Notes: generated from the sequence alone by a model not told the origin. A stretch of 64,000 bases of DNA from Hippopus hippopus (GCA_946811185.2 OX328096.1:44964252-45028251); one strand, 5' to 3'. Counted from the stretch's first letter, positions 1 through 11,867 are shown. A program made the numbers and translations.

Positions 1-404
1 TCGTACTACATACAAGTGAAATGTTTGTCACTCCTGATAACATGAGAAGTTTTTGACCTGACCAAAGCAGCCCACTTCCGAAACGTTAGACGGACTTAAT
101 CCTTCAACAGGCGATGTGTGCTTTTCCCGAATTGTTTGCAATAGATATCCACTGCAGAAATATTAAAATATTTTAAGTTACTACAAAGAAGAGGGTTGTT
201 TCGGTAATGGGTCGTTTTGGCACCGGGCCGTTTTGATCTCCATTCGCAATTTACATTTCGTGTGAAATCAAGACTGACAACATGACCTGTATATCTGAAA
301 CGCCCAATTAGTCGACACTTTAAATTTTCCAGATAAAAAAATAACACTTTAACTGAAAAAAACAATAATAGAAAAACATTGACATAAATATTGAAACGCT
401 TCTT

Positions 405-510
405 TGGCGGATATAAAAATTGCCGGAATCGGCAAGGAATTATATTATCTGAAAGGAAGAAAATAACTCGCAAGGAACAACAACGGATTATTGGACGCCG
501 TACAGGTAAG
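405..510 (+). promoter_or_regulatory. Candidate TATA promoter with a short 5' exon
   Basis: A TATAAAA box lies at 412-418. About 90 bases downstream is a strong splice donor, ACAG/GTAAGT, with the exon end at 505. A non-coding first exon of roughly 445-505 would fit. No ATG-started reading frame connects the two, so it would be 5' UTR. It may be an upstream promoter of the same + strand gene that starts near 1837, or chance. Confidence 0.25.
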
Positions 511-1559
511 TCGGTGAAAATCGATAATTGATCTTAACTCCAGTTGCGTTGCCTATCCCTGTGTATATACGATCCCTGAGTGAAGGAAGTAATATCGAAG
601 GTAAGGTATAGAGCTATGTTGTTTGTACAGAAAACGATTTCAGGGTCTCATATTTATTAAAGTGAGGTACTGAAGTCATGCACTTGTCCAGTTATGTTTG
701 CTGTTCTGGTCACTGTGCGAAACCAACGGAGAAAGTTAAGCTTCAGAACAAAATTTTAACATTACAGGAACAGGCAAAATGTTCTTTTTTGGGGAAGAAA
801 AATTCTAATTTTCGTTGTGAGAGTTGGTAATGTCATTTTAAAAGACTTTGAAAAGTTTCTTAAAAACTGATAGGGGATCTTTCAAGATATTTCAAAATTC
901 AGGGGGTCCCTATGAACCGCAAACTACCTTATAATAACTATATAAGGGCATCAATCAATTCTCAGTGACACGTGTCTTCCAATCTAGATCTAGAGTCTAT
1001 CTCCATACCAGAATTTACATCCTGTACACATAGATCTATTTATAAAAACAGATCTTGAGAAAGTTGCTCCTGCTTTCAAACACCTTATGAAGTCCCCTTT
1101 CCTCAATTTGTCGTCTGCACATTTGCAAGTGGTAAAGTTAAAAGTTTTTTGTCTAAAGATTAAGGAACATTTGATGAGAACCTTGTTGCACAGATCTAAG
1201 GATATAGATAGATCTAATACTTTGGGAAATGGAGGGATTATTCATGCTGAACAATTTCTCAAATTGTGATAATACTTATATTGGGTCTACGAAAGTTCTT
1301 TTCCCATACTGAAGTTTACCCCTCACCAAGTGAGTCCCTGCTTTCACGAGCAAAAAAAGTAAACAGCCCTTTAAAAAAGGTAAAAATGCTGGTTCATAAT
1401 TGTATTGTTTAATTTTTTTTTTTTCAACAATAAACTTTCAACATTATTCGCGCATGTTTAACGTGAAAAATTCTATGTTTACATAGATCTAGATCTAGGC
1501 CTACTTAAAATTACGTTAACGAAGTTGATCAAGACCGATCGGCAAAACGATTACATCGG
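511..1559. other. Non-coding stretch with clustered AGATCT palindromes
   Basis: No gene or recognisable transposon. The palindrome AGATCT, often as TAGATCTA, recurs near 984, 1031, 1050, 1193, 1211, 1486 and 1492, and continues at 1965, 1997 and 2450. Confidence 0.4.
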
Positions 1560-1836
1560 GTACCAGTATAGCTTTTTAACGTCACAAGCGGTTTTCGTCA
1601 TTTGAGGATTTCCTACCCTGCCTATCCTACACGCATTGTGTACTCGTCTGCTATCACAGGACGCCATTGGCCGCCATCGCAAACAAGTGATCAATACTTC
1701 TCGTTTTCGGCTGAGTCTTCCCCGTGTCTTGCGTCCGTTAAAAGTTTGTAAAGTTGTGCAACAACGATCGGAGTTGTAAACAGGTCGAAAAGTGAATGTT
1801 TCGATGATCATTTGGAAATAAAGATAAACCGACGGA
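1560..1836 (+). promoter_or_regulatory. CpG-rich candidate promoter and 5' UTR
   Basis: This interval is far richer in CpG than its surroundings. It holds an inverted CCAAT-like GCCATTGGCC and a YY1-like GCCGCCAT core near 1663-1678. It runs directly into an ATG with an in-frame TAA stop just upstream (1825-1827). No TATA box is visible, as expected of a CpG-type promoter. The call rests on composition and on the first-exon structure that follows. Confidence 0.4.
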
Positions 1837-1884
1837 ATGATTTCGGAGGCGGAAGCGTCGAAAAGTGACCTAAATCAAGATCAG
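1837..1884 (+). CDS. Candidate first coding exon of an unidentified + strand gene
   Basis: The frame starts at ATG 1837 and encodes 16 residues, MISEAEASKSDLNQDQ, ending exactly at the splice donor CAG/GTAAAC (1884/1885), so the exon ends in phase 0. An in-frame TAA at 1825-1827 makes this ATG the first possible start, with a purine at -3. The exon lies at the downstream edge of a CpG-rich block, the normal position for a first exon. The product is acidic/polar and I recognise no family. The next phase-compatible candidate exon in the window is at 54156, which would imply a first intron of about 52 kb filled with transposons. A closer, unseen exon is equally possible. One short exon without transcript support is weak evidence. 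Confidence 0.35.
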
Positions 1885-2439
1885 GTAAACTTCTTAAACT
1901 TTCTACCCCAGTTGCCTCTCGAATTTGCATCGGAAGTTTCTTTTTTTTTTTAAAAGCAAACGATAGATCTATTTACATTTTGTGATAGAAATGTATTAGA
2001 TCTAAGCAGTCAGATAGTAGGCTATGTGCATGTGCAACAGACTACTTTGTATGCGGTTGATTACCTGTGTAAAGTCTACTAAAGATATATCAATATTCAA
2101 ATTATTTGACCTATGACCTTGTTTACCTGTCGAATCTCACGTCAAGGTGCATAACTGCTCATAAAATGATTCATAAAGCTAGAAATAATGTTGCCATGTT
2201 TTGTTCTTGATCTACAATTAATTTTTTTGCCAGGGACTGAAACTTTGACAGACTGTAGATTCTACACTGTAGATCCAACACATTGTCAGACTGAAAGGAA
2301 TTGCCATGTTTCATGGTATGAAATAAATTTGCCTGCATTTTGACTAAAGAATTGTTTACTTTGACTTTATTGGGCCTTTAAATCACTACAAAAGTGTCTG
2401 AGATTGGAAATATATTTTCAAAATCTGTCAACCAGTTTA

Positions 2440-2507
2440 TACATTAGTAGATCTGGAGGTCTTGGGTTCGAGCCTCATTGGAAGCACCAGATTTTTCTTG
2501 GGAGTGT
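2440..2507 (+). repeat. tRNA-derived SINE fragment, split by a hAT-like insertion
   Basis: GGTCTTGGGTTCGAGCCTC near 2457-2475 matches a pol III B box (GGTTCGANNCC). The flanking CTTGGG resumes after the hAT-like element as CTTGGAGAAAAACACTC (about 3998-4014). The element therefore appears to have landed inside an older SINE. Confidence 0.4.
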
Positions 2508-3992
2508 CAGGGATATAAAATTCCACTCGCCTGCTGGCATTGGCGAGTGATCTTTGACTTCGGGCGAGTACAAGAAATACCTTACGCGCCCGACCAGGCA
2601 CTTACATGCACTTAAAGTCCGTACAATTCAGCAAAATTTCAGTCGGAGAACTGCTAATCAAACGGAAGTTTACATCAGTCATTCGAGGTTTTGTCTAGTT
2701 ACAAACTATTACATGCATACACACTATACAATGCCAATTTCGCCACGCCCAATCTGCATCAAATCTCTACAGCGAACCAATCAGGTATCACAAACCAGGT
2801 TTAGTCGCCGCCCATAATTTCTAAAAGCTACACTTTGATTCTTCATTATATACTGGGTATTTGGCACCGACCTCGGGACGACTCAGAGTAAATCCGGCTG
2901 TCTACACTTTAGTATTATTTCTTTTCTTACGGGAATAGCCGAGGGAATTCCAAACTGGTTCAGTGGTTTTCTAAAAATATTCTGAAGAAGTGGCATGACC
3001 TATTTTTCATTATTGATTGAATCACTACAGATGCATTACAAAGAAGGTTATGCATGTAAGAAGATAATTACGTAAACAAATTAGGTTGATTTCGCGCTCC
3101 AACGGTAAGTCATTTGATCAGAAAATTTGACGGAGCAGATAACCTATTTTTAGTAGCGGTGTAGGGAACACCATCTGTTGGTTTACATTACCTTTAGAAA
3201 ATGAATTCCTCTCTTCACATGATGTTAATGAACAAACAGTTGAATAAAAAGCTAAAAATCAGACATGATAACATTTCTTGACATTTATTTTAGATCAAAA
3301 TTACATGTAAGTATAATTAATCATATGACTTTCAATTCTAGTAGACGAGAATTTCATGAAAAAAAAAAGGGTGAGAGAAAAACTCTGCAGTGAGAGTAAC
3401 CTTTAATACTTGTACAGATAACTGTCCCCAAAGGCGATGTTACTTTTTGACTGGTCGCCTCTGGGTATTTTGCAAATAGAGCACAAAACTAGGATTTAAA
3501 CATACCTGTTGCTTGCGTATTTAATAACCCTTCATTTGAAATACAAATATTTTCAATTTAAACACTGAACAAAAGAGAAAACCGTGCATTTCATCTATTA
3601 CTCGAGTTGTTTACGTTCACGAAAACACACAAAATAGCTGCCACGCACGATAAATTTCGTCAGTGTCAGCATTTTCTCCTTTTCCCACAATGTTTTCTAC
3701 CCTATCAAAGAAAAATCATATTATATGATCCACATTGAAACTGTCCTCTGCAAATGCTTTCAATTTGGACAGGTCTAAAATTGGTCGTGTGGTAAAGGGT
3801 TAAACCGATGAAACAGAAAGTCAGTATAGCGCTCTGTCTTTGCTATTGGAAAATTTACAATGGACGGTACGGTTTACAATAAATGTTCAAATATGAAAAA
3901 AAAAATCACCGTAGTGTCTCATTATTGAGGCTGCCTTTAATACCTGCTCGCCCTGCCAGGCGAGTAGATAAAAAAATAATTTTACATCCCTG
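2508..3992. mobile_element. hAT-like non-autonomous DNA transposon, 5-bp target duplication
   Basis: The ends are inverted: CAGGGATATAAAATT plus ACTCGCCTG at the left, and the complement of CAGGGATGTAAAATT plus ACTCGCCTGGCA at the right. Flanks are AGTGT (2503-2507) and AGTAT (3993-3997), a 5-bp duplication with one mismatch. A CAG start and subterminal GGCGAG repeats fit the hAT superfamily, of which some groups make 5-bp duplications. No transposase is readable inside. A TTAA-hp fragment sits at 3668-3803. Confidence 0.6.
3668..3803 (-). mobile_element. TTAA-hp MITE, right part only
   Basis: Begins in the palindrome arm (CAGCATTTTCTCCTTTTCCC) and runs to an intact GTGTGGTAAAGGGTTAA end. 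The left half is lost. It is nested within the hAT-like element. Confidence 0.75.
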
Positions 3993-4050
3993 AGTATCTT
4001 GGAGAAAAACACTCAGAGCTGTAGCCTAGTACTGGTGAAACCAAGGACGT

Positions 4051-4573
4051 AGAGCAATGCATCTATTATCGACCCTTTAGTGCAATAAGTGTGTGGACGA
4101 TGGTAAATTACGCCATCATGCAGTATGACTACTTCACTCAGTAAACCATTTTCCAGTGTATGATAATATTGACACGGCGTGTGTCAGGACAGTGCACCGA
4201 TGTAATTGATGACGTCAGAAAAAGATGAAGTTTTTCGGTTATCGGCCGATTCCAGAATTATCGACCTCCTTGGATTTTGTTGAAATAAAATCAGCCATGC
4301 ATCATTTAAAATTAACTTCGTGGGCGTAATACTAGAAATAAACGTAAAACAACCATAGTTTGTTTCAAAAATACGATTTTCAAGGGTTTGGAATGTGATT
4401 TATGCTACGCTTCTTTACCAATTTGGGAAAAACAAAAGGTTTCAATGAAAAATGAAAAAATTAAGATGGAATTAATACGTCGAACATGTGTGGTTGTTGT
4501 TTCTACAGAAAGAGTTAGGTATGTGGTTTATGCATAATTGTATTTATAGTAAAATGTGCACCTTCTCTGCCCA
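4051..4573. other. Non-coding stretch, no clear element
   Basis: No gene is seen. A small inverted repeat around ATCGGCCGAT lies near 4239-4248, in a block (4190-4270) with CAGTGCACCGAT that looks transposon-like but has no identifiable partner end. Confidence 0.3.
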
Positions 4574-4903
4574 TTAATGCCCAGTCTGCTCGCAATCAGG
4601 ACAAACAAACTGTAAATTTCTCCCACCCTTTTCATCCCAAAACACGCATTTGAGGCTGTTTACACATTTTATATGCCATCTAGACAGACAGGACTCACAT
4701 GTTATCCCTTGGATATTTGCCTGAAAGATTTAAGGCACATTGGGCAGACATCGGACTTGTCAGAGTCTGTGTCTACATAAGGTAAGTCATCACGATCAGA
4801 CTTGGATGTACCATTTAGATAATTTGTGGATGATAAAAATGAAATGGGGACAACGATTTTATCACTAAATCCATTCCTCATAGTCCATCGTGAATATTAG
4901 TCA
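4574..4903 (-). pseudogene. Broken C-terminal PHD-finger fragment
   Basis: On the minus strand an open frame from about 4903 runs through an acidic Asp/Ser-rich linker (DTDSDKSD) to VCPMC near 4750, then meets a stop. One base out of frame it continues with ITCESC, RWHIKC and FVCPDC and ends at a stop at 4574-4576. Together these give the C4-H-C3 ligand order of a PHD zinc finger, including the conserved Trp before the His. PHD fingers bind histone tails in chromatin proteins and also occur at the C-termini of some transposon proteins. The break is a single-base frameshift near 4727. No upstream exons or catalytic domain are visible, so this is a fragment of a transposon gene or a decayed gene copy. 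The zinc-ligand pattern is seen directly; the origin is inferred. Confidence 0.55.
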
Positions 4904-5965
4904 TGCTCTACAAACGCTCCATATTTTACATCAGGAATATTAACCTCTTTTCTGACAAGAAGAGAATGTACAAGAAAAGGGGTCCATAATAGAAAAAATC
5001 CAGTCTTATGTCTCCTTTTATAGATCCCCCTCTCTAAATCTTTGTTGTCAAATTATTTGCACATTTTAGCAAATAAAAGTAGCCGAATGTCCTTTTACCT
5101 CTCAAAGACAGTTAGCATCGTTTGAGCCACATTTCATTTGTTGTCTTCAAATGCTTTCAGTTCTGGTTGTTTTCTCTTTTGCCCATAATGTTTTCTTCAG
5201 ACATTGGTGGATAAATATACAGACTTGTTTGGTAAAGGGCTGATGATACATTAATAGTTTTACAATTACGTCCAGGTGAAGACCTTCTTTGTTGTTATAT
5301 CAGACAATCTTTGAACATTTTGAGGAAAAGGAGAACTTGCTCATATCAAGCTGTTTTTCTGTTTGCTACAGTGTCTTTACATGTATGTGTATTTATGTAT
5401 AAAAATTATACTGTTGATTACCTATGTTTTACAAAGATGTGTAGCTGATTTCTGAAGGTAGTGAGTATTTAGTATTTGCTACAAGAAGTAAGCAGTGTAT
5501 ACTGATGCTGCTGACAACAATTTACACTAGTGGGGCTGTGAGAAAAGGAGGTTAGATGTATCATAGTAATGCATTATACCAAGCAAGTCATGGCATAACT
5601 TTGATCCATTTTGTCTTCTAAGTCATGATGATGAGATAGAATGGTGCCATGACATGCAGAAACTTTACCATCAGTAAAAAGTTGCAACTCAGGTCAGCAT
5701 ATGTGGGCCAACATGAGTCTATACTTGTTGCAGATGCCTAGACCCAGTTTCACAGAGCATTACTCAAATGGGAGATAATTCCTTTTTTTCTTACCACGAA
5801 GTTGTGATATGTTACACCTATCATAATATAGGGCAAAACATATACAGATACAAGTGAATGACAGGTTGTCATGTCTTATATCTTCAAGTGGATTGTGTCT
5901 TTTTTTTTCTCATTTACTTGTCCAGGAGTCATAATCGTTTCTCTGTTGTCAATCTTGCTGTGGAA
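4904..5965. other. Non-coding stretch with one very decayed TTAA-hp remnant
   Basis: No gene is seen. At about 5120-5243 a minus-orientation TTAA-hp remnant is recognisable from GAGCCACATTTCATTTGTTGTC, a palindrome arm remnant and a GTTTGGTAAAGGGCT end. Confidence 0.35.
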
Positions 5966-6185
5966 TAAGCTTATAAGCCTGTTGTGGCTCAGTTGTCAAG
6001 ATGTGGGATTAGTAAACTAGTGTTTCTAGGTTTACTGATTACCAGAGACAATGGGTTTTATGCAGTTGTGCTCTTGGACAAGTCACCTCAGAGCCCAAGC
6101 CTATCACTTGTGAAACTCGAGATTAAGTGAATTGTTACATTGAAGTGACTGATATAATTGTGGCATTTGTCGAAGACAATGCCAC
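5966..6185 (+). repeat. Possible tRNA-derived SINE
   Basis: GTGGCTCAGTTGTCAAGATG (near 5982) resembles a tRNA-like A-box region. GTGCTCTTGGACAAGTCACC follows near 6069, a motif common downstream of SINE tRNA heads. It ends in an A/T-rich tail with AATAATAAATG. Confidence 0.35.
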
Positions 6186-6868
6186 TATGAAATCAATAAT
6201 AAATGTTCAATATTGAATTTTGAAGACCATGTATGGTATTTTGTCCAAAACCGAAGGAAGTAAACCCAATTAAACTCAATTTTTCAAGACAAATGAGTTT
6301 TTCAATAGCACTCAGATATATAATTGGAAATGGCGTATTGAAATAAACTGCAAAAGGCTATCGATCATGGAAATACTTCTTTTTGAGTAAAAATAGCTTC
6401 ACCTCTTCATAGCCTTCTGTTGGCGCAATGATATGCACAAAATTTGTCTTCTGACCACTTTGCTTCCGGGGTTGTTCGTTCCAAAACCAGTTTGTCCCTG
6501 GGCTTGTTCGTCCCATGATTTTACGCTACTCATTTGATTGTGCATGAATATTTACAGGAAGAAAACTTTATTGTAATGTTGGGAATTAGGTCCTGACGGC
6601 CAAAGATATCTCAAAATCATAGTATCCAGGTATAAACTTAATTGAATTCAATATATTTACATGGCTTCTGTCTCTACCCATCGTGCATCCTTCCATCAAG
6701 GGACGTTACTCCTGACTCCTCTTGAAAGATCAAAGGGAGACCACCAATACACAAATAACGCAAACTTAGGTACCAGTAATCTCCCTTTAACCAAAGAGAC
6801 ATATTAATTTGCTTAAGAGGTTGATTTTCAAGTTAATATTTAAATAATATTTCTCTCTCTTTTTTTTT
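6186..6868. other. No recognisable feature
   Basis: AT-rich sequence with no coding potential, terminal repeats or tandem structure that I can see. Confidence 0.4.
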
Positions 6869-8188
6869 TAGCTCACCTGAGCACGAAGTGCTAAGGTGAG
6901 GTATTGTGATCGGTCATTGTCCGGTGTCCATCTCTCCGTCTGTCCACAATTCCTTTAAACATCTTCTCCTCCTAAACCGCTGGGCCAATCTTGGTGAAAT
7001 TTGGCAGGGATGTTCCTTGGGTGAAGCTCTACCAAAGTTGTTCAAGAGATTGAATTCCACCCTTAACTCTGGTTGCTATGGCAACAGAAAGGAAAAAAAA
7101 AAAGGCAAAATCTTTGAAAATCTTCTCTGACATTAAAAGGCGTAGAGCTTTGATATTTGGTATGTAGCATCTCCTAGTGGACCTCTACCAAGTTTGTTCA
7201 TATGATGCCCCTGGGGTTAAAACTGGCCCCGCCCCGGGGGTCACAAGTTCGAAAATAGGAACAAAGAAAGAAAACTTTAAAATTCTTCTTCTCTGAAACT
7301 GGAAGGCATGGAGCTGTGATATTTGGCATCTAGCATCTCCTAGTGAACCTCTACCAATTTTGTTCATATGATGCCCCTGGGGTCAATACTGGCCCTGCCC
7401 CAGGGGTCACAATTTCGAACATAGGAACAAAGAAGGAAAACTTCTTCTTCCCTAAAACTGGAAGGTGTGGAGCTTTGATATTTGGTATGTAGCAATTCCT
7501 AGTGGACCTCTACCAAGTTTGTTCAATGATGCCGCTGGGGTCAAAACTGGCCCTGCCCTGGGGGTCACAAGTTCAAACAAAGGAACAAAGAAGGAAAACT
7601 TTAAAATTCTTCTTTTCTAAAACAGGAAAGCATAGAGCTTTGTTATTTGGTATGTAGTGAACCTGTTCTAAGTTTGTTAGCCCACCTGAGCACAACGTGT
7701 TCAGTTAGTTCAAAATTGGGTCACCTGGGGTCATAAACTAGGTCTCAAGATTAAATTAAACTAATACTTTGTGGGCACTCTAGAGGCCATATTTTTTGCT
7801 CGATTGACTTGAAAATTGGTCAGAATGTTTGTCTTGATGAAATATTGGGTGAGTTTGGAATTGGGTCACCTGGGGTCATGAACTAGGTCACTTGGTAAAT
7901 TTAAGAAATACCTTGTGGGCACTCTAGAGGCCACATTTATTGCTGAATTAACTTGAAAACTGTTCAGAATGTTTGTCTTGATAAATGTTTTGACGAGATC
8001 TAAATTGGGTCACATCGGGTGATAAATTAGGTTACTAGGTCAACTTCAGGAAATTCCTTGTGGACGCTCCAGAGGCCACATTTTAAGCTCAATTGACCAG
8101 ACAGTTGGTCAGAAATTGAATTACGCGCGTGGAGTGAATTTCGCCTATTGACTCAGGTGAGCGATCCAGGGCCATCATGGCCCTCCTG
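6869..8188 (+). mobile_element. Helentron-like element, TAGCTCACCTGAGC family
   Basis: The head is TAGCTCACCTGAGC plus a hairpin (AGCAC-GAA-GTGCT) directly after a T run. The tail carries CTCAGGTGAGCG (inverse of the head), the hairpin AGGGCCATCATGGCCCT (8168-8184) and CCTG before TTTT. Inside are three diverged units of about 190 bp built on CTGGGGTCAAAACTGGCCC. A second head follows (GCCCACCTGAGC, about 7680), then 2-3 units of the GGTCACTAGGTCAA satellite also seen at 13.1-14.7 kb. No protein is encoded. Confidence 0.65.
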
Positions 8189-8527
8189 TTTTCAAATTAT
8201 TGAATTTACACAGTGGCTTCCTTGACAAATGCCACATCAGCATTCTCAACGCTTTGATTTTGAAAGGAGGTTTAAAGGCCAATCAGTCAACAAAAAGTTG
8301 GAAACGGGAAATTTATTGCTATTAGTGCTTTCAGTGTTTTTTTTTTTAAGTTTTCTGAAACCTTCATCTTAAGGATCATCAAAACACAGGATTGCATAGT
8401 GACAGATTAATTCACCTGAAGGGCAAAGCAAAGTATATATGTGGTTCTGCTTACCTGACCATGTCAAAATTTTAATGCCCAAGCCTAACCAACTTTTTCA
8501 CCAGTGGATCATTTAATATTTAACACT
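8189..8527. other. No recognisable feature
   Basis: Short intergenic-type sequence with no coding potential and no matching repeat ends. Confidence 0.35.
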
Positions 8528-9250
8528 TACAATGTCCCTTACTGACACACCCCCTCTAATAAACGCTCCCCAAGCATTTTTCTATCTAAAAAATGGGCTT
8601 ACCACAGAGTTTCAGATAGGAGGGAGTGATGGTAATCTAATTCCATTATTAATCTAATTCCATTATTTCTCTTCCAAACCCTGTGTTTTGGGTACTCATT
8701 AGAATCGTCTCAGAGACGATTATGAGTACCCATAACACAGGGTTTAGTGGAGAATAATTAATATTTTCAATTTTGAAATCAAAATCACTCCCTCCTTCTG
8801 GAGCTCTGTTACCAGATGGCCAATGCATCTATAAAGTCAATATTAATCAGCTTGAATAAAATTATGGCATTGACATATTAATGCTAATTTGATGTTAGCA
8901 ACACCTGACTATCTGGATATTACAACCGAATGTACATACACTTCCAGTAACAATATAAACTTCTGGCTACACAAAATTTGTCAAGTAACTTTGAAACACT
9001 TTAAGTAAGTGAAAGAATGGAAGACCAGTGTTCAATAGTAATACTCAATTTAATTCTATTTAATGTCCAAATGAATCATGATCAATAGTAAAATCAATAT
9101 TCTGCATTAAAACCAGCGGGTTTCTCAGATGCATGTGGCTTTGCAGTCTGCACTGACTAAAACCCAGTATGATAATGTTATCATCATCCTCAGAAATTTT
9201 AGGTCGTTTTACCTCTATTAACTTCCTCCTTACAAAGTATGTAACCGGAA
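8528..9250. mobile_element. Old pogo/Tigger-like element copy
   Basis: Blocks here align in order with the element at 48691-49743: ACTCCCCC-type left end, AAAATGGGCTT, ATCAGCTTGAATA, CATTGACATA, CACCTGRCTATCT, AAATGAATCATGATCA, TATTCTGCA, CTGACTAAAACC and CCTCTATTAA. Ends are too diverged to define. A 204-bp foldback MITE interrupts it. The minus frame over 9060-9280 is a decayed internal remnant, not a gene. Confidence 0.5.
8605..8808. mobile_element. Foldback MITE with 6-bp target duplication
   Basis: Inverted ends are CAGAGTTTCAGATAGGAGGG and the complement of CAGAGCTCCAGAAGGAGGG, followed by further pairing to a central hairpin (GTACTCAT...ATGAGTAC with AGACGATT). TTACCA flanks both sides (8599-8604 and 8809-8814). 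The related repeat at 48.77 kb has the uninterrupted site. The superfamily is not certain; hAT-like is the closest fit. Confidence 0.7.
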
Positions 9251-10901
9251 CTACATACATGTTTTGTTTTGGCCTTATCAAATATGAGCCTAATTAAGTT
9301 TGTATTGCTAGTTATGCATCTATTGGTTGTAACAAAGCTAAAATTCTGTTGAAAATAGATTTAAGTACTAAATACTAATCAAAGGACTCAAAGACCTGGA
9401 AAGCAGATTTGTGGTATAGAGTAAAGCTGTAATATATATATAAAAAATAACATTATATGCAACAGGTTTGTATATTTAATCATTTAATGGAGTTAGCAAG
9501 GGCAAGGAAAGTAGTCAAAGTTGTTTTGCCGATTGGGCTGCGCAGTAAAATTAATGTTATTCTATTACTTGTTAAGAAGTGGTAATTTGATCGGTCAATC
9601 TGACGCAGTTTTTTGCTGGTATTGGATTTCCGACACCTGTAGGAACATAATTATATACGGTATTGTAAAAAGCGAGGTTGAAGGGTATTAGCTGAAACTG
9701 GAAGTACAATGTGTAGTGCGCAAGTGTGTTTGACAGTATATTTGCTTAAGGTCAAACTGATAACATAATACAGAGTTAGTGCCCATGTGTCGTTACGCAT
9801 GGTGTATTTGGTTCAGGTCAGAACGATCACAGTAAGCAGATTTGCTATACAAATCTGCTAAAAAACAAAGTAAATCCTTTCTTTTTTATTTATGTGCAGC
9901 AATTGAAATTGTTATGACAAAATTTTTCTGCTTTTCATTACGATATATACAAGTGTAACAAAAAAGTTGTTGGTTGATATATTAAATTGTCCCCACACTT
10001 GTGTGAATAAAGTAATGTGTCAACATAAGCACCTGCAGATGACTCATAAATTTTATGGTCTTATGCAATAACAATTCTGAAATTATTAAGGAAAGAAGAA
10101 ATCTTTGTTGTAAAGGACAGTTTTTCTCCTTCTCACACTCACAAAATATTGCCCCCCCCCCCCTTTTTTTTTTTGAGAATTTATTGGCAGCAGAGGTGTA
10201 AAAAGTCATATTTTAAGCAGCAAATAAGAACCAATTGAGATCTATCTCCCAGGAATAGTGTTAATGCATAAAATTATGGTGATTGATAGTATTACATTAG
10301 GTTATCTGAGAAAATTATGCATTACAATATCCATGTCTGTCATATCTAAAATCGACCCATGAAAGGATGAACCATTCATATTTAAAAAAAAAAGAAGAAA
10401 TTGTGTAAATCAAGATAAGACTGCAGAAAATAAATTATTGTGTTGAAATGACCCAACGCAGCCCCTGTTTGCGGTACATGTACATATATTTGGACTGCTT
10501 CATCAAAAAAAAAATGTTAAAACTTTTTTGAGGTCAAAGTGTTATTTTAACTTGCTGTAGCCAAGAATATTTCTGTCTGTCATTTGTGATAGAAACACCA
10601 TTCTGAAAACAGTTATTGCCCCTTCCTAAATTCCATAAAAAGTGGTTCTTGCACTTTAATCAAAATAATGACAACTTTTGTCTTTTTATAGATGCCTTTC
10701 CTGTAGCTACAATAATTGTCTTTGGAAAGGAAGAATTACTAGATGAAGATTCCTTGCATATAACTTTCTACTAAATGATTCCATATTTATCTATGCCTCA
10801 CAACAAAAGTATATTTGAAAACATTGGTAACCGGCTTCTGAAGCTCAACTCTTTTCAAAGAAAATATTTAGGTATGATAATAACAGTCATTGTCTATGAA
10901 A
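9251..10901. other. Non-coding stretch with homopolymers
   Basis: No gene or defined element. Notable only for a C run joined to a T run around 10152-10174, an A-rich tract near 10383 and generally high AT content. Confidence 0.35.

Positions 10902-10922
<21 letters not shown>
10902..10922. repeat. Poly-C tract of 21 bases followed by poly-A
   Basis: Twenty-one consecutive C residues, then about a dozen A residues. On the + strand the poly-C creates a meaningless Pro-rich frame. Confidence 0.9.
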
Positions 10923-10932
<10 letters not shown>

Positions 10933-11331
10933 AGGACAACAATTTATTTCTAACCTCACCTCAAACTTTGGCAGGTTGTTAACTATCAAAACCCACACTA
11001 GAAGGACAGGGTACCTACCTTCAAAATATTTTTCACACAGTGATGTCCCTTTGTGAACCTTGAATTTTCACTAAATAATCACCTGCAGCCAAACTTTTGT
11101 ACCTGTATGCAGTTCTGGTTTCCTTTTCTCTAAATATTTTCTACCCTTTTTTGGGTGCTTCCCATCATTTTGGACACATTGTCTTTAGCAATGCTGTTTA
11201 TTTGGGCAAGTCTGCATTATTCTCCTATACTAGAGAGATAAAGTACCTTTCTCCGTATGTAATCTGCAGCATATTAGTCATCTCATACTTCTCTATTGTC
11301 ACAGTCAACTCTGCATGTATGATATGTAAAA

Positions 11332-11559
11332 CTAACCCTTTACCTTACAATCCAGAGTTTTTACAATTCTAAGAAAGAATGCTTCTGAAAACATTATGGA
11401 AAAAGGAGAACATTTTGTTTACCAGTGTTTTCTCCTTTTCCCTCAATGTTTTCTGCACTTACTAGAATAAATTCAATCATTTGAGCAACATCTCATTTGT
11501 CGTTTGCAGCTGCTTTCAATTTTGACTAGTCTAGTATTTTGTTGTTTTGTAAAGGGTTA
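11332..11559 (-). mobile_element. TTAA-hp MITE, near full length
   Basis: Left CTAACCCTTTACCTTACAATCC and right TTGTAAAGGGTTA are recognisable. The palindrome is degraded around its centre (ACATTTTGTTTACCAGTGTT). Confidence 0.75.
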
Positions 11560-11608
11560 GTAAGTTCTATACCGTCATTGTGCTAACTTTTTACGAAACA
11601 ATTAGAGT

Positions 11609-11811
11609 TTAAAAGACCAGAAGGAAGGGGGATTTTGAAAACATTGTTTGAAAGGGATAAAATGCTGTAACAAGCATTTTCTCTTTGTCCAAGAATGTTT
11701 TCTACTCTTTCACATATTCCATCATATAAGCAGTATTCACGGTCATCATCTGAAGGTTTCAGCTTGGATGAGTCTTAAATTCTGTTATTTGGTAAATCTT
11801 TATTAGAGATG
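11609..11811 (-). mobile_element. TTAA-hp MITE, degenerate
   Basis: The palindrome survives as AAAATGCTGTAACAAGCATTTT. The right end is decayed to TTATTTGGTAAATCTTTATT and the left end is lost. Confidence 0.5.
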
Positions 11812-11867
11812 ATATTATAATTCTTTTACTTGTCTAAGTTGAGGGCCTTTTGCAGAGAATGAATTAG

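Noticed and set aside
9060..9281. 73-residue reverse frame as a gene
   Set aside because: The same segment occurs, more broken, in the pogo-like repeat at 49.57-49.69 kb, so it is a transposon remnant.
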